Source of the DNA: Hofstenia miamia
Taxonomy: Eukaryota; Xenacoelomorpha; Acoela
NCBI GenBank assembly: GCA_004352715.1
Contig: SCFE01000027.1
Location: 159,922 to 223,921, forward strand
DNA length: 64,000 nucleotides
Reading direction: 5' to 3'
Positions within the stretch are counted from its first letter, which is position 1; each line of letters starts with the position of its first letter. Shown here piece by piece: positions 12,913 through 26,329 of this stretch. The notes below the pieces were generated by a model. The model was given only the letters and a program-made list of their open reading frames with translations. It had not been told where the DNA came from and ran no database searches. The position numbers were made by a program, and so were the translations under genes.

Positions 12913-13149
12913 TTTGAGTTTTGTCTGTTGCAGTTGTTTAATTAATTCAGAAAAAAGATTATTAGACTTTCCAATAAAATTATGGAAATATCCTCATTTT
13001 TCTGGAGTATAGCTTTACTGCTCAAAGAGATTTTGCTTTGCTTAAGTTAAATTTTTTGTTCTGAATTGCTTAATTACTTTCTTTGATCTTTTGTAATTGA
13101 TCCAATTATTCTTTGTCAGCTTTGTGCAACAGTGTTTAATGCTTTGAAT

Positions 13150-14165
13150 TAATAATAATAATAATAAACTTCAATAGCTTTATTAGATTACTTGTTTATC
13201 CACAAATGTTAAACATATTTACAAAATTGTAAAGGTGTATGCTATATTTACAAATTACACATATAATACTATCACAATCACCATGCAAATTTAAGACACT
13301 TAAAGTAAACTAAGCTACAAATTAAATAAATAAAATGTAAATTTATCATTTAACTAAAAGAATTAAAATTTCACTAAATATTTCACCAAACATTTAGTTT
13401 TTTAGATGATCCCAAGAATTGTTGCTCTGATAATAAATTATGTTTTAATAATATTTTAAAGATTCTTAATGATGGATGGTAATTTATTCCACAAATTACA
13501 AGTGGTTGCAGTATATGAAAATTGCCAGTATTTGTTTTTAGTTAATGCTTTGTTTAGGATTTTTTAATTTGTAGATTCCAATTTATGTATTTCTGAAGAA
13601 ATTCTGTGCTAATTGTATTCTTATGGGCATGCTTATACATATTTATAGGACTTGAATAGGTAATAAAATACTTTGGTGATAACATGCCAATTTCACTTAA
13701 CTTACTATTTGCATTTTTTTAAATCTTATACACAGTTCTTATTGCCCAATTAAATGCACTATTTATATCTTCAGATTCCAAAATGGAGATGTGGTTCAAC
13801 AGAATGCATGCATAGTGAAAATAGCTATTTACAAATGCATTAATTAAGATTTTTGATTTTATTATTTGTTGTATTTGTCAGAGACTGTATTTCTGCAACC
13901 ATTTTTTAATCTTATTTTTAATGAAAATTTTGAAAGCTAACTGGTTGTTAATTTCTACACCTAAATATTTTACTATTTGTGTTTGCTGGATTGGTGGACT
14001 ATCTTTATCTACCTTTAGTTGGATTTTCATTGCTAATGATTGTGTATTTTTGGGACTAAAAATTATAAATTGAGTTTTGTGTACATTTATAGTTAGTTTA
14101 TGCAATTTAAAATAGTTTTTTATAACTTTGTAAATTTCCCCTAACTATCTAGTTGCAATGACTGG
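13150..14165 (-). mobile_element. 5'-truncated LINE fragment (C-terminal ORF2)
   Basis: The minus strand encodes pieces matching the C-terminal half of the LINE ORF2 at 49.7-51 kb: KTQFIIF, SPPI, YLGVE (13878-14105), then INAF...YACILLN and LSPKYF (about 13600-13850). After these, stops and frameshifts dominate. The catalytic RT core is absent. The 3' end is followed by a (TTA)n tail (AAT units on the plus strand at about 13150-13169), as LINEs with microsatellite tails often have. It is an old relative, not a recent copy, of the 49.5-kb element. Confidence 0.7.
13878..14105 (-). pseudogene. LINE reverse transcriptase C-terminal remnant
   Basis: A 75-codon open piece aligns with the region just after the YADD motif of ORF2 in the 49.5-kb LINE: KLTxN, KTQFIIF, SPPIxQ, YLGVE. 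It has no start of its own and frameshifts follow, so it is a dead fragment. Confidence 0.7.
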
Positions 14166-14191
14166 GCTATAATGAATATCTATCATGCAAA

Positions 14192-14213
14192 TAATAATAA
14201 TAATAATAATTTC
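14192..14213. repeat. (AAT)n microsatellite at the left arm edge
   Basis: About seven AAT units directly next to the outer end of the left inverted-repeat arm. The right arm has (ATT)n at about 27182-27197, in mirror orientation. Confidence 0.85.
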
Positions 14214-14940
14214 CCAACAAAGCAAAAGTCACTGCATTTAATTTTATTTCAGTCAATTGCTAGTTAAAAAATAGAAAATTAAACACATGATTAAACAAGA
14301 TACTCAACTTAGCAAAAATCAAATTGTATAATTTAGTTTCAGTCAATTAGTTACAAAATAGAAATGTAAATACATTGGGGGTTAAAGATTTGGTAAAATA
14401 CAAGCATAAGGGAACAAAAAATACAAAACCATGTTAAATAATTACTAAGAATTTTGTGAAAATTGCAATTAATAATTCATTGGTCAATATAGCCAAAAAC
14501 AATGCTTATAAAATCACTTAGCCATTGTAACATTGCTGGGATTAATGCATTTTCATGTGACAGTTGTTTTAGAAATCATCAAAAGCTATAACAAATGCAT
14601 TTTAATTGCATTGAAGTCTCTAAGAGACAGTAGCATTAGTTGAAAGCACACATGAATTTCAATTCCTACTCTTATACACAGAAGATGTGTTTCAATAACT
14701 AGTCATTAATATAAAAATATATCCACAGATGCATATTTTAATGCATTGAATAAGACATCAAATAATGTAGAATCAGGGGCTGGAACTAGAACAGCACTGG
14801 GGAACTTAATGTCAGTGCAGAAGGTTGCAAGAGTGACCATTTTGTAGTGGCAATAAATAAACACATATAAACACATTGGTAATTCATCCAGGTAACTAGT
14901 AGCTGTTTAGAAAGAAAACATCCAGTATGACCAATATGTA

Positions 14941-15486
14941 CAGATATGGCCAAAAGTTTAAGGACAGTAACAAAAAATACATGAAAAAGTGACTATTTAA
15001 AATTAACAAGCTTATTTTGAGGCAAAGTCTGTCAAAACGTAAAGTCTATCAAAACCAGTTAAAACCAGTATCAAAACCAGTCAAATTCCATCTTTTCCAT
15101 GGTGGCCTTGCCAGTCTCCCAACTTGAACATTATTGAAAATCTATGGTCTCATGTTGATGCACTTTTACAGGAGAGTAAGCCAACAACTCGCAATGATTT
15201 AATTGGTGTCATCATCAGAATATGGAATCATGTCATCACACCTGAACTTCTTCATAACCTAGTTGATTCCATGCCTAGGCGGATTCAGGCAGTAATTTCT
15301 GCAAAGGGATACCCAACAAAATATTAACATTTATAACATTTAATAGTGTGTACATACTACTCTCTTTATATACTATATCTGTGTAAAATGATATTTTTTT
15401 CAAATTAATAAATTTAGTTTCTTTTGGAAATAGAATCATTTTTTCGTGTATTTATGTTACTGTCCTTAAACTTTTGGCCATAGCTG
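14941..15486 (+). mobile_element. Internally deleted Tc1-family transposon
   Basis: Ends are CAG(A/C)TATGGCCAAAAGTTT and its reverse complement, extending about 31 bp inward (to ...GGACAGTAAC), flanked by TA at 14939-14940 and 15487-15488. Only 546 bp long, against about 1.3-1.7 kb for a full Tc1. It keeps just the C-terminal part of the transposase. The other LTR of the host gypsy element lacks it, which proves insertion after LTR formation. Confidence 0.92.
15095..15327 (+). pseudogene. Tc1 transposase, C-terminal remnant
   Basis: The sequence contains W-P-x-Q-S-P-N-L-N-I-I-E-N-L-W, the conserved block around the last acidic residue of the DDE catalytic triad (E of IENLW). The usual C-terminal tail follows and ends near MPRRIQAVISAKGYPTKY. 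The DNA-binding HTH domains and the first two catalytic aspartates are deleted. It is inactive, but could be moved in trans if a full relative exists, since both TIRs are intact. Confidence 0.9.
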
Positions 15487-16149
15487 TATGGCTTCAAGCC
15501 AGAGTGATGTCCAAAAAGAGATGTTTGTAAACTTGCTTGAAAGGTGCTACCCTATTTGTCTCACTTATTATTATCTAGCTAAATATATAAAAAACATCTC
15601 AGAGGTTTTCTTATCTTCAGCTCATTTAATAATAGCATGTAATTATCATGCATTCATGCTAGCCAATGGCATATTATCATCACAGTGTAATCAATTATAG
15701 GTGGATGTTCACGTTAAATTGGAATAAGTGGTTTGTTATATCTATATGTAACCACAGCCATAACTTAATGCAGTCCATGATTTGGGCTGCTAACTGTCTG
15801 AGAACTAGTATTTGTCCCCAGAACAGAAGAGTGACTCCCAAATTGTCACTAGAAACTTAGTCAATTATCATAGCAAAGTAATACCAATAATAATGGTAAA
15901 GAAAAGCAAATGCAGTTTTAGTGAGATAACATCAATTGTTCTTTCTCTGCATGATTTCTCATATTTATAGAAAATCATAGTTTTACTTGTCTTTGTTTAC
16001 AAATTAAACATCATACTTTCCCTTGCAAATTCAATTGAGCATTAATATCATGTTAACACCAATCAAGGGTACATTACTTTTGCTTCATATGTATGTCATT
16101 ACTGATGTCACTGAAAATTACAAAAATTAAATGCACACAATGTCACTGA

Positions 16150-16172
16150 GTCACTCTACATGCCCCCCTTGT
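16150..16172 (-). other. Polypurine tract of the gypsy element
   Basis: On the minus strand, a purine-rich stretch with AAGGGGGG lies just upstream of the 3' LTR. This is the expected position of the plus-strand primer for reverse transcription. Confidence 0.55.
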
Positions 16173-17304
16173 CTGATTTAATTCCTCATATTCTTCATGC
16201 AAGATCATCACTAATCTAAACTTTTCCACTTTAGCCAAGTGATATGCTATTCCAATGCTTTCCATAATATTGGGTTGTTGTATCTCATGGACTCTAAGGT
16301 AATAAATATCTAATACATTGGCAAAATCAATATTGGCACATTCAAACCATTGAATATCTCACCAGTTGTTCAGAAATTTGCAGAGGTGTATAATAGTGAA
16401 GTCTTCATCAAAGGATGTATGCACTGTACTGCACTGACTGAGACCTTCACACACCCTTGAATTGTAGCAGATTATTGTGTTGATCTGCAGTCTTTGCTCT
16501 GCATCCATTATGAAGGAATTATATAGGCCAAACATGTCAATTTCTGGTTCTTGTATGTAAATTGTAGTTTATTTCTGGTCTCAGAGGCATTAACTCTAGT
16601 GAACAAGTAGCTTTGGGTAGCCCAGCTTTTTGGGTAGCTATGATGTATAGGTGTAGAATCTCCTTACTGATCTTTGACATGTTCTTTCTTCTTTTTTTTG
16701 TCTTCCTTGAACAAACTGTAGAAGTAGCAGTAGAGGATTCAAAAGAGGAAAGCTGGGAGTTTGGAGGTACTATTGAGTCACTCATTGGGGGTTAATTTAC
16801 ATTTAATATATCACTAAAAGGGATATGATTAATACTATTACTACTAAAGTCTCTATGGTGTGCCAGCTTGTCTTGATCTTATGGAGACAGTTGTCTCCAG
16901 ATGTAGTGTTGAGACTGGGATGCTTTTGTTGCTAGCTGCTCTCCTAGTTGTGAGGCCAGTCATTGCCCAGACAATGTCAGACTTGGCTCAGCAGATTTTG
17001 CAGATTATGCATGAGACATAGCCTTTCAAATTAGCTTCATGATAGTTTGGGAACATCATGGAAAGCAGTGTGATGGCTTTGTGGACAAATATGGCTTGAA
17101 CAGACTTACTTTAGTAGTAGAGTGGACTGAGGTATTTTAGAAATATTCCACTTTTTTTGAATACCCATTTCCATTGCTTACCTGCAGCATGTAAGAGAGC
17201 TACTTTAATTAATTTAATTAATGTCTCATTCAATCATTCAACCACACCATTTGCTTACAGATGATAAGCAATGGTGAACTCATGTAGCACCTCAATTTCT
17301 CAGG

Positions 17305-17640
17305 TTAATGTGTCCAATATATTGTTTTCAAATTGGGGACCTTGATCAGAAATAAGCTCCCCATAAGACCTAACTTAAGTATCCATTCTTTGATTATCTT
17401 TTCTCCAACTCTTTCAGCTATTGTGCTAATGCAAGGTATCAGGCAAGCATACTTAGTAAAATGGTCTACCATGACCAATAGGTATTGGTAGCTATTGTCA
17501 TCTTTGGATAGTTTTTCCAAATCCATGTGGACTACCTCATTGGGTCTTTCAGCTGGTCAACTTTCAAGTTCCACTTGCTGCTCAGGGAAATGATTTGCAT
17601 TTTGTAATAGGCATTTCTCACACTTATCAATAACTTCTAT
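17305..17640 (-). pseudogene. Gypsy integrase remnant
   Basis: The minus strand shows the second half of an integrase zinc finger (C-E-K-C, about 17600). A linker with an in-frame stop follows, then the catalytic core start (VHMDLEKLSKDD and YLLVMVDHFTKYA). Its first acidic residue sits in MDLE, where most families have MDF or MDV. The D-x-G-x-x-F block is present but out of frame near 17330-17345. The stop plus the frameshift make it non-functional. Confidence 0.8.
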
Positions 17641-18284
17641 GATGGTGGCCTGCACTCCCATTGTGACATAGCAAGTGTTAAAGGTGTTCTTGGTTTGGAT
17701 GATTCTGAGATTGCCTTGCTCTTGAACTTTTCTTACAAGGTCAAGTAAAAAATACTCAGGAATTGCTAATCAATTGTTGCAGCTTTTTGTGTATAAGAGA
17801 CCTTGTGTATTAAGCTGCCAGTTGTATCTTTTGAAATAACTGTTTCATTGGGGTTCATGGGAAAACGGATCTTTTACTTGCTCTATGATTTCCAACATTA
17901 CTTTGTCATGTTGTTGGTGCTGAATTATTTCCTGCTCAGTAATCTCTTCCCTGACCATGATGGGTAGGATAACTCTGCCTTGTTGATCAGCATTGATTTC
18001 TGGTAGCAGATCATACTTGGTGAATGGAATAAATTCAAAATGGATCTTCTCTTGGGCAGGCTTCTTGAGATCACACTTGTAACTGGGGAGTGCAGTCCAA
18101 TAATCAGCATTGAGGTGCAGCTTTCCTGGTCAGTGTTGAATTGTAAATGAAAAGTCATTCAGATACTCTATCCATCTGGCTACAATGTTTGACTTATCAC
18201 TGGAGACTTTTTTCAATCATGTGAGAGCACTATTATCTATGTGTAAAACATAGGGATGTCTGAGTATGAAATATCTAAATTTCT

Positions 18285-19215
18285 TCAGTGCACCACTGTG
18301 GCCAACATTTCACACTTAGTGGCCCTGTAATTCTTCTCAGCAGCTCTTAACTTTTGGCTGAAGTATTGTACTGGACTTTCCACACCATTGATAACTTGAC
18401 TCAATATGCCACCTATTGCAACTGCACTAGCATTACAGGCAACAATAAAGTCCTCAATGTAATCAGGCATGCTTAATGTAGGGATCTTCTTTAACTCTTT
18501 TTTAATTTGTTCTAGATTCTCTTGTACAGACCAGCTCCACTTAAACTTGACTGTCTCTTTCAACAATTGAGAAATGTTCTTAGTTTTCTCTGCCAGATCA
18601 GGAATATACATCCCATAATAGTTTATGAACCTCATCAATTGTTGTACATCCTTTCAACTTTTTGGCATCTCAATTTTGTCTAAGAAATCTTTAGCATTTG
18701 TCTTTATAGAAATTTTCCCTGGCTTGATCACTTGGCACAAAAAGGTGACTTTGATTTGGCCTAGCACACATTTATTTCTGTTTACCTTTAATCCTACATT
18801 GTGTAGTAGATCTAATGTCTGACTTAGTTTTTCTAGATATTCAGGAAATGTATTACTGGCTAACAAGTTGCCATCTATGTAGGCTGAAATGCCAGGCTCC
18901 AGCATATTTGCATCATATTTCAAAACTTTAGTCACATATCTCTGAAAAGTGGCGGGGGCATTACATAATCCAAATGCCATGTATTTTCATACATGGTCAC
19001 ATTAGAACCTGGCAGTATGCCTTACAAAGATTGACCCATGAAATATAATAGCTGGCATCATACAGAAGTTCCTTGATCCTTGGTAAGGGATATGCATCCT
19101 ACACAGTAATTTCATTTAACTTCTGAAAATCAATACATAAGCAATACTTCTCCCCTTGTTTAATGAATACAGTTGGCACTGCATATGCACTGTTACTTCC
19201 CTGGATTATCACACT
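18285..19215 (-). pseudogene. Gypsy reverse transcriptase and RNase H remnant
   Basis: From high to low coordinates, the minus strand shows RT finger motifs (IDFQKLNEIT, about 19120-19145), then MAFGLCNAPATFQR (18940-18980). The catalytic box follows, here YIDG instead of YxDD (18870-18881), and then a thumb/connection with FINYYGMYIPDLA. RNase H begins near 18440, with ACNAS where D is expected, and ends in NYRATKCEMLA. Stops and a frameshift separate the pieces. Loss of the second YxDD aspartate and of the first RNase H acidic residue means no activity. Confidence 0.88.
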
Positions 19216-19229
19216 CTCAATGAGATTGC

Positions 19230-20166
19230 TCAATATTTTCTCATATTATCACAACTGGGTTCAACAGAAAGGATCAACTTAGTAAACTGTGGCTGACTAG
19301 TTATCACCCTCTTGATAGGTTTACTAAGAGGATGACTTCCAGTTACTACTTGTGTGGAGATAGTAGGCAGAACAGTGGTATTAACAGGCACCAGAGGGTT
19401 CAAGCTTTCCTTCATAGGATACAATCCTTTGGGATGAATAGGAGTTGCCACCATGGATAGTGTTGACACAGGGGTCAAAGCTGATTAAGTGAACAGTGGA
19501 CTACAATTTAGAAGCAAAGTGGCCAATGAGGCAGACTTAGGTGCTGCAGAAGAAGTGACAAAGAATGGGTGGGGAAACTCTGTGAATTGGGAAGACACAA
19601 TTTGAGCCACCTGATGAGTCAAATTTTTACTAAATGTGTCTAAAACTTCATCCAGTACAGTGCATGTAACATAATTGACTGAACTATGCAAAGGGGGTTC
19701 TTCATTGTGAGTATATGTTAGTGGAACAGTGGCTGAAGGAACAAGCTTGCTAATTTGTAGCTCTAGAGACATAATGGCATCCAGCATTTTCCCTACCATG
19801 TGTTGATATTTGACGTGTTGAGTGTTTAGTTATGCTTGCAAAGATTTGATGCACTATTCACCTTCCATCCCTAGTGCCAACTGTTGGGCCAAAGACTCCT
19901 TCAAACTTTCAATTTCCAATGTCTGTGAGTCTAATCACAGCATTGGGTCTTTATTTCAATGAGCAGGAATCAGTGGAGAAGTAGCAGTATTGAGTATGTG
20001 TCAGCAGTTCACCAGAGAGGTTTGGCCTGGGGAAGTAGGTAAAGATAAATTCACTAACAATCCAATGATACAAGGGGTAATGTTCTTGCTAAAAGTGCTT
20101 ACACAGGGGATGCTCCACAAGGGAGTCCCAATAGGGGAAAACACAACAGTATTACTAGAATCCATA
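19230..20166 (-). pseudogene. Gag-like remnant of the gypsy element
   Basis: Open pieces at 20001-20166, 19485-19799 and 19230-19478 lie between the 5' LTR and the RT, where gag/protease belongs. They are serine/threonine/proline-rich and lack a CCHC knuckle or a DTG/DSG protease motif. The total length is far below a normal gag-protease, so the region is deleted and interrupted. Assignment rests on position. Confidence 0.5.
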
Positions 20167-20424
20167 GTGTAAAACAAGTGTAACACAAAAATAAAGAAAA
20201 CAAGAACTTTCAGAAAAATCTATCACAATTTGGGAGCATTTCTAGCTCAGTTAACACCAAAATTTGCCAGGACAGCAGCAGCAATTAAGCAGTACAGGTA
20301 CAGTAATGATTGGTAATAAATCTAGCATACAAGAACAAACAGAACAAAATAGGATAAAAAAAAGAACCAAAACAACCAAGTTAAGAAGATTGGGTGACAG
20401 TTCAGAATCATGTCAGGGTCACAA

Positions 20425-21236
20425 TGTAGGGTCAGGGGCTGGAACTAGAACAGCACTGGGGAGCTTAATGTCACACCAGAAGTTTGCAAGAGTGACCATC
20501 TTGTAGCAGCCCCAATTCTAGTGATAAATAAACAAATAGAAAAACATTGGTAATTCATCCAGGTAACTAGTAACTGCTTAGAAAGAAAACATTCAGGATG
20601 ACCAATTCATGTGGCTTTAAAGGTGCTACCCTATTTGTCTCACTTATTATTATCTAGCTCAATAAACATCTCAGTTGTTTTCTTATCTCTCAGCTCATGT
20701 AATAATAGCATGTAATTACAATGCATTCATGCTAGCCAACAGCATAATATCATAACAGTGTAATCAATTAGAGGTCCATGTTCATGTTGAATTCAAATGA
20801 GAGGTTTGCTATATCTATATGTAACCATAGCCATAGCTTAATGTGGTCCATGATTTGGCCTGCCATTTGTCTGAGAACTAGTTGTTGTGGTGAGGACAGA
20901 AAAGTGACTCCCAAATTGTCACTGGAAACTTAGTCAATTATCACAGCAAAGTAATAATGATAATAATGGTAAAGAAAAGCCAACACAGTTTTATTGAAAT
21001 AACATCAATTGCTCTTTCTCTAAATGGTTTATCATATTTATACAAAATCACAGTTTTTACCTGTTTTTGTTTAAAACTTAAACATCAGACTTTCCCTCAC
21101 AAATTAAATTGAGCAACAATATCATGTTTACACCAATCAAGAGGACATTACATTTGCTTTGTGATTTAGGCTTGAAAATAAAAACATGTCATATTGAAGT
21201 CACTGAAAATTACAAAAATTAAATGTGGACAACCAC
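20425..21236 (-). repeat. 5' LTR of the gypsy element
   Basis: An 812-bp LTR matching 14766-16145. On the minus strand it opens TGTGG and ends CCTACA. The following GTGACCCTGACATG is a candidate primer-binding site, but it lacks a clear leading TGG, so the primer tRNA is not assigned. Confidence 0.85.
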
Positions 21237-24200
21237 ATAATTTCTAAATTTTTCAGTTGTATAAGTTTTATGGAAAAGAGAATTTCCCACTTCAAAACAT
21301 AAAAATGACTTATCCCCAGTGAAAAAAACCAATCACCAATATTACACTTTCTGCAAAGGCTGACTATTGCATTTAAAACATTTTGGTCTAGTTAAGAAAA
21401 TGGAAATTTCCACATTTTCATCCACAAGTGAGCTTTGTAGAACTTGTGCTTATATATTTAAGATAAATGACATTTTTCTTGCATTTTTAGACTATCACTT
21501 TAAAAATGCTTGCCAAATTCATCAATACATAGATTAGAAGAAATTAAGCATAGCAGATACAGGGTTTTCAAGTACTCAGAATGTTATGTACTTGAACTCA
21601 AATAAGTTCACAAAAATTGATCAAAAAAACTCAGAAAAGAAATTATTAAAACTTGAATTTGAACTTGATTGAAAATCTACTCAAAAATACTTTAAAACTA
21701 AATATTTCAAATTTCAATTCCTTTACCAATTGCAAATAACTGTTTTTTACTTAGAATTATTGTAAAATAAATATTTTTTACAATATAATAATTTGAATTA
21801 GAAAAAAACTTGATAGAACACAGAATTTTCTTTCAAAAAATTCTTAAACAAGAAACATAAAAACTCAAATTGAAAACCCTGAGCAGATAGATGTTAATGG
21901 TATTACACTTGTTGATTTTTGGCATGTATTGTTGGTTTAAATCTAACATATCTGTTGTATTTTCACAATATTTATATTAATTAGTAAAACCATTGCTTAT
22001 TCTTTTTGGTTTTGGCTAAAAAATTGCAAATTTATGTAAATTCATGCAATTAGAAAAAAAATCAGAAAAAATATGTATTCACAATTTCTAAAATAAATTA
22101 CATTCTAAAATTCAACATTGTACTTAGCTTATAGACAAAATATTTTTAAGGTTTATTGTGACATCAAATAATTTTAAGCCCAATTAACATTTTGAACTGT
22201 GCTCCAGCTCATTCTGCATAGCATTTGGAAAAGAAACAGCAATTTCCATTTTGCAAAGTAATTTTAACTGCAGGACTGTACTTTGTTTGAGTTTGGCACA
22301 TATTGTGAATTGCTAATCTCTCACCAATCTGCAGTTTGTAAATGGATATATATTGTATTCAAGGTTCATCAGAAATGGTGTTAAGTTTGATGGCTACTAC
22401 AAGGCATGATAATTTTTCCTCTGTCTTTAACAAACATTTCACATTAGACACAGATCTTTTGCTGTCTTTACCTTTCATTGTTGGCAAATAACTGCAGGTC
22501 ATGTCTTTAGACAACCTTGTAGTGTTTTTGAACATGTTTTGAATATTCAGGTTTTCTCACCATTGTTGATAGGCAAAAAATTAAATAGAGTTAAAAGTTA
22601 CACTTTTATATTGGAGAGCTAAGCCAATCAAAATCACATACTTTGGCTTATATATTAGTGTATTCACCCTTTAAAATCATTTTTGAATTTGTAAATTGTG
22701 TTTTGTAAACTGCCTTATTCTCTAATATGCCATTTATGCATATTTTTTTATCAGTTTTTATGGTAAATCATAATAAAGTTATGTGTTTTAATGTACTTGT
22801 ATTTTTTCTTGAAACAAATGCACCCCATGCTTAAAATATTGTTCAAATTTAATTCAAAGCAAATAATTTCTTTAATGATGCACTGGACAATGTTGTAAGC
22901 ACACTAATTGTTAAGACCCTTACTTTGTGATTGTGTATACCATATGTATATATTGCTAATATATTTCTCCAAATATTTTGATACATAATATACTTGATTG
23001 GATTCAGTGTACCCCTCTATTAATAATGAGATATAATGTCAGCACACATTATTTATTGAATTTTCTAACATGTACACACATACACTCTAAAATTTTTCAT
23101 AAATTATTAATGTAATATGTGAATAACTTTTAGCCAAACCCCTCATAATTCATGAATTAATCATAGTTTATGGCTCATCAATTAGCAACTGTCAAACAAT
23201 TGTTAACAAATGTGATGAAAGCTTTTTCTGAGATTGCCTAAATATTTTTTGTGGCAGATTCAAAAGAAAGTCTTTCCCAAAAAAGCATTTACCACATTTG
23301 CAAACAATTGATTGCTAGGTGCTAATTAATGAGTCATAATTCATGAATAATGAGAGGAAAGTGGTTAAAAGATGTGAATATTCACACATTTCATAGCCAA
23401 GCTATCAATAATTTTAAAGTGTACATGTGTACATGTTAGAGAATTCACTCTATATGCTAGCATTCTTATTGAATAATGCTTACTGACATTATATCTCATT
23501 ATTAATAGGGGTTTGGCTGAATCCACTAAAGTCTATGATATTTTATCCATGTTTACATATAGTATACACAAGCACATAGTAAAGGTCTTAACAATTAGTG
23601 TGTTTGCGAAATTTTTCTGTACATCAATAAAGAAATTAGTTTGGTTTGCATGAAAATTGATTGGTATTTTAAAACATGGGCATATTTCTTTTAACAAATA
23701 ATACAAGTACCATTAAACACATAATTTTATAATTATTTACATTTAAAGCTGTTAAATATATGTGCAAATGGTGTACATTATAAACAGAATTTACTAGTTC
23801 AAAAGTGATTTTGGAGGGTGTATACAACTTCATATTTTATTCTTTCATGCTTCAATATATCAGCCACAGTATATTATTTTGATTTACTTAGATGTTAAAG
23901 CTCTCCAAAAAATGAGTGTTAATTTTAATCTATTTGTGAGATAAGCTATGTATGCCAAAAATGTTCATGTCTACAAGGTTGTCTAAAGACAGGACATGCA
24001 GGCATTTACCAATGTAGAAGGGGAAGACAGCAAAAGACCTGTAAAATGTTTGTTTAAACAGTGGAAAAATTATTATGTCCTAGAGTAGACAATGAAGTGA
24101 ACACAATTTCTAAAGAACCTCACATACAATACATCTCCATTTATAAACTGTAGATTGGAGAGTGATTTGCAATTATTTTAAAATTACTAAAATTATCTTG

Positions 24201-26329
24201 CAAAATTCAAATTGCTATTTCCTTCCCAAATGCTATGCACAAATAGCTGAGGCTTGCTTTGAAATGTAAAATTAGAGTTAAACTTCTTCAATGTCTGAAT
24301 GAACCTTCACAATATTTTGGCTGTAATCTAAATACTGTGTTGAAATTTAGCATGTAATTTATTTTAGAAAGTGGAAATACATATTCTTTGTCAGATTTAT
24401 TTTTCCTTTGAATGTATTTACATAAATTTACAGTTATTTAACCAAGCCCAAAAATGGTTTTACTAAGTAATATAATTGATCTGGAAATACTTCAGGTATG
24501 TTGGATTCAATCCAACAATACAAGCCAAAAATTGACGATTGTAATACCATTTACATCTATTTGCTGAGCTTAATTTCTTTCAATCTATTGATTGATGCAA
24601 TAGGCAAATATTTTGAAAGAAATAGTCTAAAAATAAAAGAAATGTCAATTGTCTTAAAAATATAACAAAATGTTCAACAAGGCTAATTTGCAGATGAAAA
24701 TTTGAAAATTTCCATTTTTTAAGTAGAACAAAATGTTTCTAATACAATAGTCAATTTTGTAAACAGTGTATTAGTGGTGATTGGTTTGTTTTTCACTGGG
24801 GGTAAGTCGTTTTTGTGTTTTGAAGTGTGAAATTCTCTTTTCCATTAAACGTTTACAACTGAAAACATTTAGTAATTATTTCATGTCTTGTTAATTGATT
24901 TAAAATTTCTGGGAATATATGTCTATAGATATATTTTTACAGTAATGAATAGTTTTCCATGTAGAAGTGTGGAAATTGAAATCCATGTATTGTATTAATT
25001 AGTGTTAATGTATATTACAGACTTCACCACATTTAAACATTATTTGTTATAAGATTTGATTATTTCATAATTCCATTTATGATAAACATGTAACACATAA
25101 TGCAAATATTAGTGTGGCATAATCCATCATAATCCATTTGTGGTCAAAATAAGAGAAAGACAGGAAGTAACTAAGACTAAAATGTAATAATGATTAAATG
25201 TAAAACACATGGATATGATAGATTATTTATTTGTAAAATGTTTAAAGCAGTTTTTATATTTAAATTAACTCAGTAGTATTTGGCAAAAATAAGAAGACTA
25301 AACAGCATATACTAATTAATGCTGATGTTGCATAATTAAGCAGAACAAGGAACTTCGGAAGAATTGTAAACAAACATCAAATAACAGGTACTAGCCAAGT
25401 GTTTGATTATTTACCTAAATGTGCTATAAATATTCATTAATTGTGTGATTTGATGATGAATGAATTTTACTGGATTTACTTTGTTATATTGTCAGGTTAC
25501 ATTATGTAATAAATGGAAAGCTAAACAGTCAAGCACAAGAGTAATCATTTGGTGGTCCCTGAATTCATTTAACAGAAATCTGGAGCAGCCTCACACACAG
25601 CCTTTCAAAAGAGCAGTGATGTTGGTAGCTGAGACTTTCTGTAGTGCTTCAAAGGTTAGGAATAGGGTTTTTTACTTGTTATAGCTTTCCCATCATGTGT
25701 ATTGCAAATAGCCTTAGTGCCTATATTAAGTTATTTACAGTATTGACTTATAGTTTACTTTTACTCTACAAAGTGTACAACTGCCAACTTAATCAAGTAT
25801 TCATGCTTCTACAAACCACATTGATTATTCACATGTACCTTGATTCAACATGTACTTATTTAAATGTAGGGTTACTATATGTAAGGCACAATAATAAGGT
25901 ATTCCATTCAGGTTGCTTTATTCTCATTTATTTACATCATACTAATAACAAGAATAATTAATGCACTAAATTAATAGATTGCCACACACACATTATCAGT
26001 GAGACACCTTTCAATGCACTGAGAGAATCAACAATGGTTTACAATGTGATATCCAAGTAAACTGGAGCTGTTACCAAAGAAGATAGTTTCTCTTGAGCAT
26101 CACTTGGCGTTGGGTTTCAACCCATTACCATCCACCTTCTTCAACCTAAATGATAGCAAAAGTTACTTACCTCACACAGAATGCTATGGTGTAAAGTTAA
26201 TTAAGTTAATACTTACCACAAGTATTAGGTTGAGAGGTGTTTTAGAATCTGTTGTACCTAATTTATCACCCAAATGATTAGAAACTTTGAAGCAACTTCA
26301 ATAATTAAGTGAAAAAAGGGTTGGCAAGA

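Larger units (their letters stand above)
14766..16145 (-). repeat. 3' LTR of the gypsy element (with nested Tc1)
   Basis: It aligns with 20425-21236 along its whole length once the 546-bp Tc1 insertion is removed (about 830 versus 812 bp). It begins TGTAG on the plus strand and ends at about TGTCA, i.e. TG...CA ends. Confidence 0.85.
14766..21236 (-). mobile_element. Degenerate Ty3/gypsy-type LTR retrotransposon
   Basis: Two LTRs (14766-16145 with a nested Tc1, and 20425-21236) flank a minus-strand internal region. That region has gag-like, RT, RNase H and integrase remnants in Ty3/gypsy order, with integrase downstream of RT. The target duplication is ATAA at 14762-14765 and 21237-21240. 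The unoccupied site is visible in the opposite arm of the inverted repeat near 24865-24890, where the same flanks are joined with a single ATAA. LTR identity is clearly below 90% by eye and every coding region is broken, so the insertion is old and inactive. Most of gag/protease is missing for an element of this class. Confidence 0.85.
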
